Assembly (NCBI GenBank): GCA_958295665.1
Contig: OY282560.1
Span: 44,516,333 to 44,580,332 of the forward strand
Source of the DNA: Tipula vernalis
Taxonomy: Eukaryota > Arthropoda > Insecta > Diptera > Tipulidae
Direction: 5' to 3'
DNA length: 64,000 nucleotides
Shown: positions 37,551 to 50,220 of the stretch, piece after piece
Position numbering within the stretch: position 1 is the first letter of the stretch
How the letters are laid out: each line of letters opens with the position of its first letter
Position numbers and translations under genes: made by a program
Notes under the pieces: generated by a model
The model's database searches: none
What the model was told of the DNA's origin: nothing
The model's input: only the letters and a program-made list of their open reading frames with translations

Positions 37551-40500
37551 GGTGGCATTTCCGTCAATCTGATTAGTGTTGCCTCCTATATGACACCAGA
37601 CACCATCTTAGTGACAAAAATCTCTCAATACTTTTCCGCAACCTAATATTTAAATCTCTCTGGCCCTTCTAGACTAAGATATTTCCAACGACACCTCCAT
37701 TCAACCTCTACACAAAGTGTAGCTACACTTTGTTTGAAAATTTCACACCGATCTGCTATATTTCCAATAACAAAAACAGACATCTTAGTATTTATACAAA
37801 TAAAGCTTTAACTTTGATTTGAATTCAGTTTTAATTAATAAAATTTGACATTCAAACACAATCGAATTCAAAACTTTAAATTATGCGCAACGTAGTTCAA
37901 AATATTTCAAAAAATCGTAAAACTAAAACTCTAAATGCGATTTCAAAACGTTCTGTCTCTGCAGATTTCAAGCAATTTTCAACTTTCATTGGTAGTTTTT
38001 AATTCGATCCGTCTCAAATTTGGTTTCATACTGGTTTTTGTCTGTCGGTCAATCGGTGTCCTCTCTACAGCCCAGATGGTTTAACCAATCGAATAAAACT
38101 TCATATTAAAGCTTTTTCATAAATTGGGATGTCCCAGTGAATATTAGTGCAAATCAGCTAACCGGAAGTGGCCACTCCCGTTCGCCAAGATCACTGATAC
38201 CACCTGCTATTGTGGAAATTACTTAACAGGTTCAAAAGTGTTGATACCTTATAGCTGAACATATTCAAATCTTAATAACAAAAATCGTTTCGTTATGCTT
38301 GATCTGACCATTTTATGAAAATAAAGGCCCATACCTGTTAACATCTCTAAAATTATGGGAAATGGTTAAATTTTAGTAGCAATTTCAGTATGTTTAGCCT
38401 TTTTCACAATTTTCGTTAATTTGTCGAACGTGCCCTAAACAATTGTATCTTAATATTAAAATTTATTTTGGAAAGCTTAATCATCGCTCAATTAAGGCTT
38501 AGCAACGCGTTAATCATTGTGTTCTGCCAGTTAGTTGTACTTTTTTTATTTAACACACTTTTCCAGTTAACATAAAATTTTCATTCATTTGTCTTGACTT
38601 TGTATGAAAACTTCACATCGGTGGCGGACGTTTGACCTTACCAAAGCAGAACGAGTTATGAAAAATGAGTTTTAACGAGGTGCGAACAAGGCGCGTTCAA
38701 CGAGTTATAAAAGTTGAGTTTAAATCAAGGGAGTCTAATACTCTAGACAGACTGTGGTTTAATAAATCCGATTTAGCTAAACTAGTTTAAGTATTCTGTG
38801 CAAAAACAAAGGGATTAGCTAAAATGGGTTTTATTAAATCGCAGTGTATCTAGGGTATTAGCTCGATCAGCTAATCCACAACTACTTTGAATTGTTTTCT
38901 TACTTTTAGAGAGAAGGCGGGATTTAAAATACTAAAAACAAGATTTTTTTCGGAACCTTGGTTAGCACTATGTTACCAAAACGATGCTCAAGACCATCGA
39001 TCGAACTGCTTATATGAACAAGTTAAACAGTTTAATTAAAAATACGCCCTGAGACGTAGTATCTAGTATCTTAATCAAAAATTGCAATTAGGCCAGGGAA
39101 CCGTACTTAATAAAAATGTAAATAAGGAACCTCTTTATCTCTATTGTGGGACCTTATTTCTGAGATTCTCGAAGTTTCATATTTTTCAATTAATGTAGAT
39201 TCCCGGATATGAAAAGTGTAAAGTTCCTTGGCGTCTACAATTTACTCAAACTTATCAACATACTATTGTAAGATTCCAAATTTATTCGATCTTTTTCTAT
39301 TTCGAGCTAATTTTTCCACATTTAGCGACATTTGCAAGGTATTGGAGTTGCATGTAGAATTTGAGTTTTGCTTGAAATTGAACTTAATTTGATCTTAGAG
39401 AGATTTTGGGATTTTTGCATAAAATTGAGTTACTTCGAAATTATTCAAAATTTTTCAAGATATTTGTAGGATTTTAAGTTTAGTCTACGTTTTTTCCGGA
39501 ATATAGTATTCTAAATTTTTGCGGGTTGTTATATAATTAGTTATACGATCGTTTCTAGGATTTTGAGTTTCTTGTGACAATGATACACTCAGCTTAGAAT
39601 AAAGCTCATCTATCTTCCGGTCCTTTTGGAACCAGACACGAATTAAAAATTTGGGTTTGTTCAGAAAAAATAAACCAGAAAAATAAAGTTGGCGTTGGAA
39701 CAAAAATTTAAAACAAATTTAAAAACTCGTTGTTTTTGATCACCTGACAATTTTAAGCTTGGATTATTAGTTTAAATGTGCTTTCATTTTATTTTAAACG
39801 CAAATCACAGTCTCATAAGAGAGCTCCTAACACAAAACAGTACAAACAAGTCATTTTCTCTTATATAACATTCTCACTTGTATGCACAATTCAAATTGCT
39901 TTTTTTCTTCATTTGTACAGCGAAAATAACTTTTTGCATATTACAGTATGATAAGATATAAGAGCAATTGATAATCAAATAGTTGATGAAAAACGATGGT
40001 TGATCGCTTCTCATTCTGATAAGATTTTAAATTGATTTTTCTTACAATAGTGCGTGGCGATTTGGAAACGCATGTGGACTCTGTCTTACATTTAGATTTT
40101 TACATTTTCCAATTTAATTTCAAACATTTTGAACTTTTCTCTAAATTTCTTTACGTCTGTCTGACAGATCGATTTACTTTAGAAAAAAGAACAACGCAAA
40201 ATGCTTTGAATAAATGGATGAACAATCAATAAATTTGTTTTCAAATGAAAGTCGGAATAACGAATGGTAATAAAAAATTGATTTCCGGTATTTCTGACTC
40301 TATAAATTAATTAGCAGCTTTCATTTAAAACCAAATTTATGATCAAAATTAAATTTATTATTCATTTTAATTATTGCTTAGAAATTGGTTCTCTTCATTC
40401 CTTAATATTAAATTACCCAGTTTTCAACTAAATTGTTAAAATTCAATTTCTAGGCTAATTTCATTTATCATCCCTGAAATACAAAACCATTCTCAGACGT

Positions 40501-40599
40501 TCATTATTCGCTCTGGTGAACCTTTTATTTAATTTCTAGAACAAAAAAATTTCGCAAGAATTTTAAAAGTGTCAAGTAAGTGCGCTACATCGATATCAG
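37551..40599. other. Non-coding interval with interspersed repeats
   Basis: No gene supported. The segment at about 38015-38175 is, in reverse complement, similar to 53550-53700 (shared blocks CCGGTTAGC, CCAATTTAT, AGAGAGGACAC), so both are copies of one interspersed repeat family. A TCTGTCGGTC trace at 38040 is the place where the other copy has expanded an 8-bp minisatellite. Confidence 0.6.
38752..38852. repeat. Hairpin with ~30-bp arms
   Basis: ACTGTGGTTTAATAAATCC-type text at 38752-38782 pairs with GGGTTTTATTAAATCGCAGT-type text at 38822-38852; the inner bases TTTAGCTA and TTAGCTAA also pair. Probably a tiny MITE. Confidence 0.6.
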
Positions 40600-41125
40600 C
40601 AAAGGGGCGCAAAAACCTTTACACTTCACAGTTCGCCCAAAAAAATAATTTTGAAAGAGCCGTGGAAAATTTAACGTATTAGACGCGAATAAGAAATTTT
40701 CATCCCGAAAAGGCTGGAAATTTTCATTTAAGAAATTGATTAAGATTTGACAGCATTATAGTCAACTAAATATTTATTGATTGTTCCTTTGGATATAATA
40801 TACATTTATAGTGAATAAACATTAACCGGTGCAATTTTAATTTCTAAATAGCTTGCGTCGATCTCGAAGATGTCCCCCTGCAATGACATATGGTATCCGA
40901 CTTCTCAACACTTATGCAATTAGAAAAAACCGCCTTCATTAAGAAATCACGGGAATTAAGGGTTTAATTGAACCGCAACGTAAATGTATTATTCTGAAAT
41001 TTCTTGCGCCGATCTTAGAGATGCCAAGAAATTTTTGAACTGGACATTTTGGAAAAAAGCCCTTTCGGGATGAAAATTTCGTGCTAGCTTCTCATACCTG
41101 AAAATTTAACTCCGGCAACACTGTA
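40600..41125. repeat. Inverted repeat plus internal direct repeat
   Basis: AGAAATTTTCATCCCGAAAAGG at about 40688-40710 faces its complement (CCTTTCGGGATGAAAATTT) at about 41061-41080, with weaker pairing outward. Inside, GCTTGCGTCGATCTCGAAGATG (near 40850) and a diverged copy (near 41003) form a direct repeat about 150 bp apart. A non-autonomous element is likely; no gene. Confidence 0.55.
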
Positions 41126-41254
41126 AAATTGCCTAAAATATTGCCGAATCTAAAGTTGAATTTTGAGTTGTGTGACTTAGCATTAGGAATTTACTGAAAA
41201 CACAGGCCTGCAAAAAAGGATTAAACATTTTGTTATTTTATTAAATAATCGTAT

Positions 41255-41603
41255 CCGAATTAATTTTTTGCGCTGAATCCGAATCTGGCCACAGAACTAC
41301 CGTAACTACTACGCCAGGTTTCTGAGGTATTATAATCTAAAAGTGTCAAAAAGCGTGTTTTAGAAATGATCTGCAGATTCTTACATTTCTAATGTATTTG
41401 TAGTCGTAGATTTTGGTACGCTAAATAAGATCCCGTTGTTGGATTTGGCCTACCTTTTTTGACCTTGAGTTAATTCAAGTTCAAAAGTGACAAAAATCCG
41501 CTTTTTGACACTTTTAGGCTAGAATATCTAAAAAAAAAACCTAACGTGGTAGGGTAATTATGTGTCCAAATTCGGATTCAGCGCAAAAAATTACTTCGGC
41601 TAT
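41255..41603. repeat. Inverted repeat, ~100-bp arms
   Basis: The arm 41257-41357 and its reverse complement at 41499-41601 share TTTTTTGCGCTGAATCCGAAT at the outer end and AAAAGTGTCAAAAAGCG at the inner end, with moderate divergence between. The loop of ~140 bp itself contains another GACAAAAA-type block. A palindromic MITE is the simplest reading. Confidence 0.75.
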
Positions 41604-42390
41604 GACTGTTCATTAAGAAAAAAAAAATCCATGAAGGCCTTTATAATTAAAGAATTCCATCATTTTTTGACGTTATTGAAGATTGTTCGAGTTTCTTTTA
41701 GTTTGCTCAGATTAAATAATTCAATGATTCTTGTGATTTGTGTGTAAGCGGCAGCTTTGCGGAAGGCTTCCAGGTTACATTTATGTCATTGCTTGAACGA
41801 TACTGCCGATTATTTGAGATTTTGAAGATTTTTGTTGATTTATGGTGATGATTTATTGATTTGCATGATTATGGCATTTTTACAAATTTTCCAAATCATT
41901 CAATAATTTTCGATTTTTTTCGAGATTATTCAGGGTTTTTATAGATTTAAAACCTTTCGTAAGATTTAATTTAAAAAATCTATTAGAATATGGAAGCTTG
42001 GCGGCACAAATGGCATTTAGATAGGTTTAAGTGTTTTTACATGCATTGATACTATGAGACCTAAAGAGTTTTAGAAAATATAACATACTGCTCCTGGGCC
42101 AAAAAAATTTCTCGTTATTTTAGCCCAACGCAACTTAGATAGGGTACCAAACTTAGGATTGTAAACAAAAAAATGCATTGCTCGTCTTTATCTAGCTTCA
42201 AAATCATATAAGAAACATTTGGTTACATCATTAAACTAATTCGTCTAACCACCTTTTCTCAAATAAACAATTTATCTCGGTAACCATAATGTTATCACTA
42301 TAAATACCGTTATTTATAAGATAAAAGTGTAAACATATTGCAAATGTAGAATTTTAGTCGCTCAGTAAGATCTTGTCATGTTTTATCGTT
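41604..42390. other. Non-coding interval upstream of the secreted-protein gene
   Basis: No gene or element recognised. It may hold regulatory sequence for the gene at 42.45 kb, but no specific site can be named beyond the TATA box listed separately. Confidence 0.5.
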
Positions 42391-42391
42391 A

Positions 42392-42397
42392 TATAAA
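42392..42397 (+). promoter_or_regulatory. TATA box of the secreted-protein gene
   Basis: TATAAA (in TTATATAAATTT) lies 58 bases before the proposed start codon at 42455. A transcription start about 25-30 bases downstream would leave a ~30-base leader, a layout common in fly genes for secreted or cuticle proteins. No clear initiator motif was seen. Confidence 0.4.
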
Positions 42398-42454
42398 TTT
42401 TACGAGCTTTCGGTATTAGACATAATTATTCGTAATAAAAACAAATCATAAAAA

Positions 42455-43133
42455 ATGTCCGTAATGGATGCTATAAATTGTAAAAATACAATACTATAAA
42501 GTATATTTATAAATATTTCAGATGAATTTACTACAACTCATCACATCAATAATAGTGTGGACCGCATTTTATGCAACTGCCGAAAATGATCCAAGAAATT
42601 ACAATAATTATCTGCGAAGCAAACGGAATGGTTTAATTGGAACGGGAGTTTATCAACCAAGTTACTACTATCCAAATACCAATCAAAATTATTACCCATC
42701 CCAATCAAATTATTATCCATCGCAATATTATTCACCATCCAGATCCGATTACTATTACCCATCCACATCATATCAATCGCGTCCATCATCCAATTACTAT
42801 TACTATCCGCAAACACCCGTAATACCATCATCCCCCGTTAGCGTAATAAAATCGATAATCTCAAGGTAATTAATAATTCGAAAAGATAATAGAGAGAATA
42901 TATAGATACATATAGGAGGAGGAGGATTCGCCTGAGTATTTATTCATTCTCTAATTAAAAATTACAGAACATTTTTTTTGGGGGGGTTTTTGTGCGAAAT
43001 AATTTTCTAAAGTTTATTTTTTAGACAAGACGGACCATTAAACCCATATGGAAACAAAAACCCAAATTATAGGGCCGACAATCCTCCACGCAAGAAGAAG
43101 AAGAAATTATTTGTACCAAATGTTTGGGGATAA
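42455..43133 (+). CDS. Small secreted Tyr/Pro/Ser-rich protein, three exons
   Basis: Proposed exons 42455-42460, 42522-42865 and 43025-43133 give 459 coding bases (152 residues and a stop) with all phases agreeing. Intron 1 (61 nt) has GTAATG and TTTCAG ends; intron 2 (159 nt) has GTAATT and TTTTAG ends. If exon 1 is wrong, translation starts at 42522 with 150 residues. The N-terminus (MNLLQLITSIIVWTAFYATA) is a signal peptide. The middle is repeats of YYPS/YYSPS/YYYP type. The C-terminus, supplied by exon 3, is NPYGNKNP, a KKKKK run and FVPNVWG. A first exon with only a few codons and a low-complexity Tyr/Pro body recall cuticle or eggshell proteins; no known domain was identified. It is the only convincing host gene here. 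Confidence 0.75.
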
Positions 43134-43256
43134 AATCCATTTTTATTATATACACATGGACAACACAAAGATACATGGTATACATTAGTGGAGAGTTTAC
43201 GTGATGGGGAGCAGGATGATTTGCTGGTATATTTTATTTATTTATTATTATTTCGA

Positions 43257-43262
43257 AATAAA
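43257..43262 (+). terminator. Poly(A) signal of the secreted-protein gene
   Basis: AATAAA 124 bases after the stop codon, in an AT-rich 3' UTR. Earlier partial matches exist, so the exact cleavage site is not known. Confidence 0.5.
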
Positions 43263-43299
43263 ATTTTTATGTTAATCATTTATGTGAATTTATTTTATA

Positions 43300-44780
43300 T
43301 GCAAACATTTTATTTATTATACATACTCGTACAATAATGTTGAATTTGCGTTTGTTTTAATTTTGGAATTAAATTTAAATGCAGGATATTTACAGGTAAG
43401 TAATATAAATATTTATATATTTAAAAACAAACAGACATAGATAAACAACAGCGCAAATATGTAATTAATCTTCTTAAACGCAACTCCCGTAGATTTCAAA
43501 ATATTCAATTTACTAAAATAAAATGGAACCATCCTGATTTTAGTAAAAAATATTTTGAAATCAGCTAATCGCGATTATTTTTTAAGGCTACAGTTTATCA
43601 TCTTAAGAAAGCACCAGGATTTTACTGACCAATTAATAAAAACAAGCTAACCGATTTTTTTACAAAAAATTTAGTAGTGGGGTTGTGTGGTACATGAAAT
43701 AAACAGTGGACTGATTAGAAACAACAAGCCCTATTTGATAATAAAGGTTAATATAGAACTTTTACACACCGAATTCTTCTTTAAAGAAACTGTGGCCCTA
43801 CCACGGACACTACACCTTCCAAAATTAATTTTGTTAGACATTGGCTAGACACACAACCATCGCATACTTCAATGGAAACTCAAGTAGTTCGAGAAACGAT
43901 TGAAGTCAAATACCAGATAAGCATTAATTTGAAAAATACGTTCGGTTGGATTTTTAAATTTTCATGAAAAATGTTCCTGCATATTGTCCGAATAATATTG
44001 AGACAAAGCCAATAACTGTTTAACAAGCCCCGTATAGTTAAAGATATTTAAATCCAAATCTGCTACTCTCTATTAGCTGCTTTTACCAAAAAAATATTTT
44101 GTTATGATTAGTTTTAATCTCGAATATTCTTCTAGCAGTTAAATGAATATGTTACTAGTACAGTACTGGTAGCTAACATTCAGGCGATATTATTTGTATA
44201 ATAAAAAATTATTATGACTTATCCGATGATAGTATCGCGATAGTATCAACAATGGTGTTTTCTTTTGGTTTTTTTGACACTATATCTGATCAATGTCGCA
44301 CCGTAAATTTTGTTAGATATTTTAACAAACATAATACAAATATTTACACGATTCGATTAATATGTTTTCTAACTTTTACTAATAAATGGATTAGTCAAAA
44401 CTAGTCTTAATTTTTAATTTATCAACATTCAGGCGCATACATTTATTATTGGTACAGGTATCCCCCGAGTTACGTGGTTTTCGAGCAATTTTTATTTATA
44501 ACGAAAATGATTGTAAATGAATGTTTTTAATTAAAAAAAAGATTTATTTCGCAATAAGTATTTCACAATATTTCACGATATTTCACTGCTACTCACTGAG
44601 AAACTTTGAGTAAAAATAATTTGATCGTACATATCGTCACGTGAGTACTATATTATCCTACCGACCATTTTTGGATTCTTATATAATCGGCCATGCTATT
44701 TCAGATCTTTTAATCCAAATGGTCCTATTTCTTATAGATTCTTATAAATTCTAGTTTTTGTTTATCAATGCTTCAATTGG
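43300..44780. other. Non-coding interval with a hairpin
   Basis: No gene supported. A hairpin at 43493-43562 pairs GATTTCAAAATATTCAATTT with AAAAATATTTTGAAATC across a short loop. CAGGTATCCCCCGAGTTACG at about 44455-44474 resembles the end of a Tc1/mariner- or pogo-type element, but no matching second end was found. Confidence 0.5.
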
Positions 44781-44794
44781 GTGTGTAATGAAAG

Positions 44795-45240
44795 CCCGAT
44801 TTTCATAATCACGATTTGTCAAATTCCGATTTTTATTGTTAATCCTGATTTTGCTCAGGCTATGGAATTGATTAATTCGACTTTGGGTAAATATTCTGTG
44901 AGTCATTCAACAGTAAAAAAGTGGTTTGGACAATTTCGTGATGGCAGGTTTTGTCTTGAGAACAAACCATGTCCAGGAGCACTAAAAAAATTTGAAGACG
45001 AAAAATTTAAAGTTTTACTAGATGAAAATCCGTGTCAAGTGAGTTACTCGCCAAGCACAATCATTTCGACTGCCCACAATGGGAAAGATTCAGATGGAAG
45101 AATAATGGGTTCCTCATAAACTGACCGAAGAAAACAAAAACGGGTGCACATCTGCATGAATTTGCTTTCTCAGTACAAAAGAAAGAATTGTTTGCAATTG
45201 TATTCATTCTTAATATAAATGAACAGAGATTATAAAATAA
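44795..45240 (+). pseudogene. Mariner-type transposase N-terminal relic
   Basis: The helix-turn-helix region reads YSVSHSTVKKWFGQFRDGRF near 44895-44955, followed by the mariner-typical linker KKFEDEKFKVLLDENPCQ (44985-45035). VPHKLTEENK (near 45108-45140) follows in another frame and corresponds to the V-P-H-x-L linker between DNA-binding and catalytic domains. The catalytic domain (DD34D) is absent. No terminal repeats recognised. Confidence 0.65.
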
Positions 45241-45532
45241 TTATCAAAATGGTTCCACCATTCCACCTTTTATTTCTTCTTTTCCCATGTTCATTTATCT
45301 TCTTCCTCATTTAATTCTTTTAGACATTTCGCGCAACATCTCGTTTCATTTTGTTACAAAATACGCAATCACGCGCACGAAATTTTTAAATATTTGACAT
45401 CCTGTATCTATAAAAAACAGCAACAAAAATTGGAGTTCCAAAAATTGTTTGCTACACATTCAAAACTTAAAAATCATAACATTAAATCTTGACTTCCGGT
45501 CCCGAGGATTTATGATTTCACGTATTTTTCCC

Positions 45533-45535
<3 letters not shown>

Positions 45536-45568
<33 letters not shown>

Positions 45569-45573
45569 CAGCA

Positions 45574-45649
<76 letters not shown>

Positions 45650-45661
45650 TATATATATATA
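45536..45661. repeat. (TA)n microsatellite with interruptions
   Basis: Two TA blocks (45536-45564 and about 45575-45661) with short ATACAGCATAT and AAATA interruptions. Gypsy element 2 text begins about 60 bp after it. Confidence 0.95.
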
Positions 45662-45889
45662 GGCCAAAGAAAAACAAAAAGGAACGCCTTGGCGATGATT
45701 CTTTTACGCCAAAAATTTTCGAGATATTCAGGTGGATAATGAACCTATCAATAGTGATCCTGGAGTTATAGCAATAGAAGTTCCGCGGAGAAGTACAATT
45801 GTAGGGCCTAGCTCTAACGAAGCACAGCAAGCGAACCAAATGGAATTAATATCGCAACAAAGAGTTAGAACTGAAGGATAAGGAGTTTT

Positions 45890-46640
45890 AACATTTAAAA
45901 AAGGAAAATGAGCTGATGAGGGGTGTTGCATCGACGTCAACCAACACAAATAATTGTTCAATTTTTTGTTTTAGAGATGTTGGGGAATCTCTTTTCAAGT
46001 TTAGTGGAGACGACGATTACTTGCTTGGTAAGTGTTTGTACAGGTTGGACAGACCAATAAAAGGTTTTTTCTGCAAAACGCTTATTGAGTGTGATAGCAA
46101 AAAATTCATTGAGGGTGGCGGAGGAAATAGACCCGTGGGAAAAGCTAATTAATCTATTAAAAGATGAGTTTCCGGAGAGAAAAAACAGTGCGATGATACA
46201 TAAAAAGATGGGCGAACGAAAAAAACAACTCAATGAATCATACACAAATTATTTATTAGTGATGAGGAAGCTTGGCAAAAATGGATATTTGGAGGATTCC
46301 GCGGTAATACAGTATTCCATAGATGGAATTATCAATTTTGAACCAAACAAAGCTGTGTTGTATGGAGCAAATATGTACATTCCAGGAGTGAACTACCGAA
46401 ATCGAAGGATGAATCCAAATCATCTCAATTCAGAAGGTGTCCCTGGTGTTTCAATTGCGGCGGAATTGGTCATATCGGAAGGGATTGCATTAATAAATCT
46501 AAAGGCCCAAAATGCTACAAATGTAAGGAGTTCGGACATGTTTCTACAAATTGCGAGAGAAAATCAGAGCCTGCTAAGAAGTCGTGTACAGTACTGGAAG
46601 AGCCGAGTGCACTTGCATCCAAAACCATTAAAAATTTAAC
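45890..46640 (+). pseudogene. gag relic of gypsy element 2
   Basis: Capsid start text FKFSGDDDYLLGK lies near 45995-46033. The main capsid frame starts near 46085 (EKLINLLKDEFPERKNS, then SYTNYLLVMRKLG). After a frame change two CCHC knuckles follow in one frame: CFNCGGIGHIGRDC (near 46447-46488) and CYKCKEFGHVSTNC (near 46510-46551). These bind the RNA genome during packaging. At least two frame changes. Confidence 0.75.
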
Positions 46641-46925
46641 ACTAAATGGAACAGAGTTTTACGCGCTTGTAGATACAGATAGTGATATCAATCTTATGTC
46701 ATACAGAAAGTTTTTACTCACAGGATTAGTAAGTTTGGATGGCGAACCCATTGTATTTCGCGGAGCTGGTTCTATTGGGCTAAACACATTAGGGTGTTTT
46801 GAGACAGTCCTAATAATTGATGGTGATGAATACAAAACAAATATTCATGTTGTTCAAGATGGGGTGTTGCCTGTTGATTTCATTTTAGGTAGAGAACTCA
46901 TCAATCAAACTATTACACAGTGTTA
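46640..46925 (+). pseudogene. Aspartic protease relic of gypsy element 2
   Basis: The active-site text is LVDTDSDINLMSYRKF near 46668-46715; relatives have D-T-G-S, so the Gly is replaced by Asp. The C-terminal strand VDFILGREL lies near 46875-46900, and the frame ends at 46925, 17 bases before the RT frame ATG at 46943. No frameshift within the protease was seen. Confidence 0.65.
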
Positions 46926-46942
46926 ACAAGGAGAGCATCACT

Positions 46943-48412
46943 GTGAAGAAGATTGTTCCAGAGACATACTCGTTAGCTATTCAAAGTGAAAATGTTCCGA
47001 TTGAGTTGGGTCATGTGAACGATGCAGCGGCAGCCGATGCTATTAGAAAAACCGTAATCAACTATAATCCAGAGAAGCAGCAAACAAAAACCAACATCAA
47101 AATGCACATTAAGGTGGTGGATCGGAAGCCAGTTGCGTACAAGCCGAGGCGTTTGTCGCCTTTGGAGGTGGAGGTGGTAGAAAATTAAATCGATGAATGG
47201 CTAGAGGAAAAAGTTATTTGGCGCAGTTCATCAGAGTATGCTAGTCCTATCGTGTTGGCTAATAAAAAAGATGGGTCAAAGAGGTTATGCGTGGACTGCC
47301 GTAAATTAAACAGCATTATCGTTAAAGATCAATATCCATTACCTTTAATCGATGACCAAATCGATAAACGGTTTTTTCCACGTTCCGGTTGCCGAAGAAT
47401 CCATTAAGTACACTGCCTTCGTTGCACCATTCGGACCATACGAGTTCCTGAAGACTCCTTTTGGACTTTGCAACAGTCCATCTGTTTTTATGCGCTTTAT
47501 CAATAACATATTCGAAGATTTGTGTCCCAACGGGGTTATCTGCGTTTACATTAACGGCTTTAAGTTACTTGATGGCATAGAAAGATTAAAGCAGGTTCTA
47601 CATGTAGCAGAACAGAACAGTTTACAAATAAAGTAGAGCAAATGCCAGTTTCTTCGTAGGAAATTTGAGTATTTGCCATATCTGATTGAGAATGGGCAAA
47701 TCCAACCATCAAACGGAAAAACTACGGCAATTTCAAAGTTTCCAGAGCCGAATTCGGTGAAAAAAGTTCAGCGTTTTTTAGGACTTTCGGGATATTTTAG
47801 AAGGTTCGTTCAAAACTATGCATTGATGGCCAGACCTCTGAGTGATACTCTGCGAAAAGGAGTTCAAATCAAATTTGCCGTAGAAAAAAAAGCTGCGTTC
47901 GAGAAATTAAAGAGAAGTTTAGTTAGCCATCCGGTATTAAAAATATATTCCAGTAAGGCGGAAATAGAGTTACACACCGACGCCTGCAATATGGAATTAG
48001 GCGCCATATTGCTACAGAAATCAGATGACGATCAAAAAATGCATCCAGTATTTTATTACTCGAAAAAAACTTCTAGGTGTCAGAAGAGATATAGCAGTTA
48101 CGAGTTAGAGGTTCTTGCAATTACAGCCACTCTTAATAAATTACGAGTATACCTTCTCGGTCTTAATTTTAAAATTATTACTGATTGCGCGGCGTTTAAG
48201 GCGTTACCATGGAGCGGAAGGAGCTGAGCTCGAGAATTGCAGGATGGGCGCTTGCATTACAAAAATTTAATTTCCAATTAGAACACCGGTCTGGGTATAG
48301 AATACGACATGCTGATGCTCTCAGCAGGGGTTCTCTAGTCTTACCTATAGTTAAGGACTTATTACATCGAGAGAGAGCACTGTTGGTTGGGCCGGATAGA
48401 ATTCCTGGATGA
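46943..48412 (+). pseudogene. Reverse transcriptase-RNase H of gypsy element 2
   Basis: The RT N-terminus at 46943-47188 stops in frame, then continues ASPIVLANKKDGSKRLCVDC (near 47240-47300). The motif A region is deleted: text jumps from DQYPLPLIDDQIDK to FFHVPVAEESIKYTAF at about 47365. KTPFGLCNSPSVF is present. The active-site box reads VYINGF where YxDD is expected, so both catalytic Asp are gone. A connection domain (FLGLSGYFRRFVQNYA) and RNase H (ELHTDACNMELGAIL, TDCAAF, then HADALSR) follow at 47673-48412 in two frames. Integrase is missing. Confidence 0.8.
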
Positions 48413-48652
48413 CCGTATGGGATTCGTAACCATCGTTCCTAAATACATTCCTATTAAAATTTAACTGTTTGATCTACTTTATATACTATTTATTATGTAA
48501 TGTTGTGTATTATGTACTAAAAAAATAATTTTATTGTTGTACAGTTGCATTCAATTATATTTCGAGAAAATAATTATAAACTCGTTCATTCTTGTTGAGT
48601 GATTGAAAGCATCATCATCTCGAGTTTTATTTAAAAAAAAAATACCTTACAT

Positions 48653-49613
<961 letters not shown>

Positions 49614-50002
49614 CTCTGAGAAAGTAAAGTTATCATTCGTAACTCCTACGACTAATAAAAAAATTATAATTATGTGCAGCCGCAATATTAATCAAATTGT
49701 TAAATATTGTGAAAGAAGACCTGAATGCAACAGCAACATGTGCAATATTGCATACCCCATTTATCCGCATACCCCAGTGGAAAGGATATTTTGGGGAATA
49801 GATTTGCATAGCTGACAGAACATCACTCGTTATGGCTGAAACAAGTATCTACCAATAAGACCCACTCTGAGGTATATTCAGGGCATTCACATAATATAAA
49901 CAATATAGTAACTGATTAATGCAGCTCTGTCGGCGGGTTTAAAGCAATAGTCAAGATTGTTGCTCGAAAGCCAAAATACAACAATCGGAGAAACGATAGA
50001 TA

Positions 50003-50160
50003 AAAGAATAGTACATTGTGTCATTAGGATTAAAAGTGATACTTTGTTTGACGAGCAATTATATTTGCATGCGAGGCGAAGCGCAGCGTAGCCGAGCAAA
50101 AGCAAATATTTGCGAGTCAAACAAAGTCACTTTTAATCCGAATAACACATACTATTTTTT
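50003..50160. repeat. Long hairpin with ~60-bp arms and GC-rich loop
   Basis: About 50003-50067 pairs with 50102-50160: GGATTAAAAGTG, CTTTGTTTGAC and TATTTGC blocks pair in order. The ~34-base loop (GCGAGGCGAAGCGCAGCG...) is much GC-richer than anything near. Another GGATTAAAAGT copy stands near 50818. Confidence 0.75.
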
Positions 50161-50220
50161 CTTCAACGAAGAAATGCTTATTATAAACTAATTATACAAG
50201 TAAGTACAAATTATGTAATT

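Larger units (their letters stand above)
45720..48412 (+). mobile_element. Ty3/gypsy retrotransposon 2, no LTRs or integrase
   Basis: Plus-strand gag, protease, RT and RNase H in gypsy order. Unlike element 1 it has two zinc knuckles. No LTR pair was found when 45420-45720 was compared by eye with 48420-48650, and nothing after 48412 resembles integrase. The relic lies between two TA microsatellites (45536-45661 and 48653-48873). It appears truncated at both ends. Confidence 0.8.

Noticed and set aside
42541..42831. Minus-strand 96-residue Met/Asn-rich frame opposite the secreted-protein gene
   Set aside because: Shadow of exon 2 repeats; the plus-strand gene has splice sites, signal peptide and poly(A) signal.
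45420..48650. LTRs around gypsy element 2
   Set aside because: The two flanks do not share a repeat of LTR length; only TA microsatellites are common to both sides.
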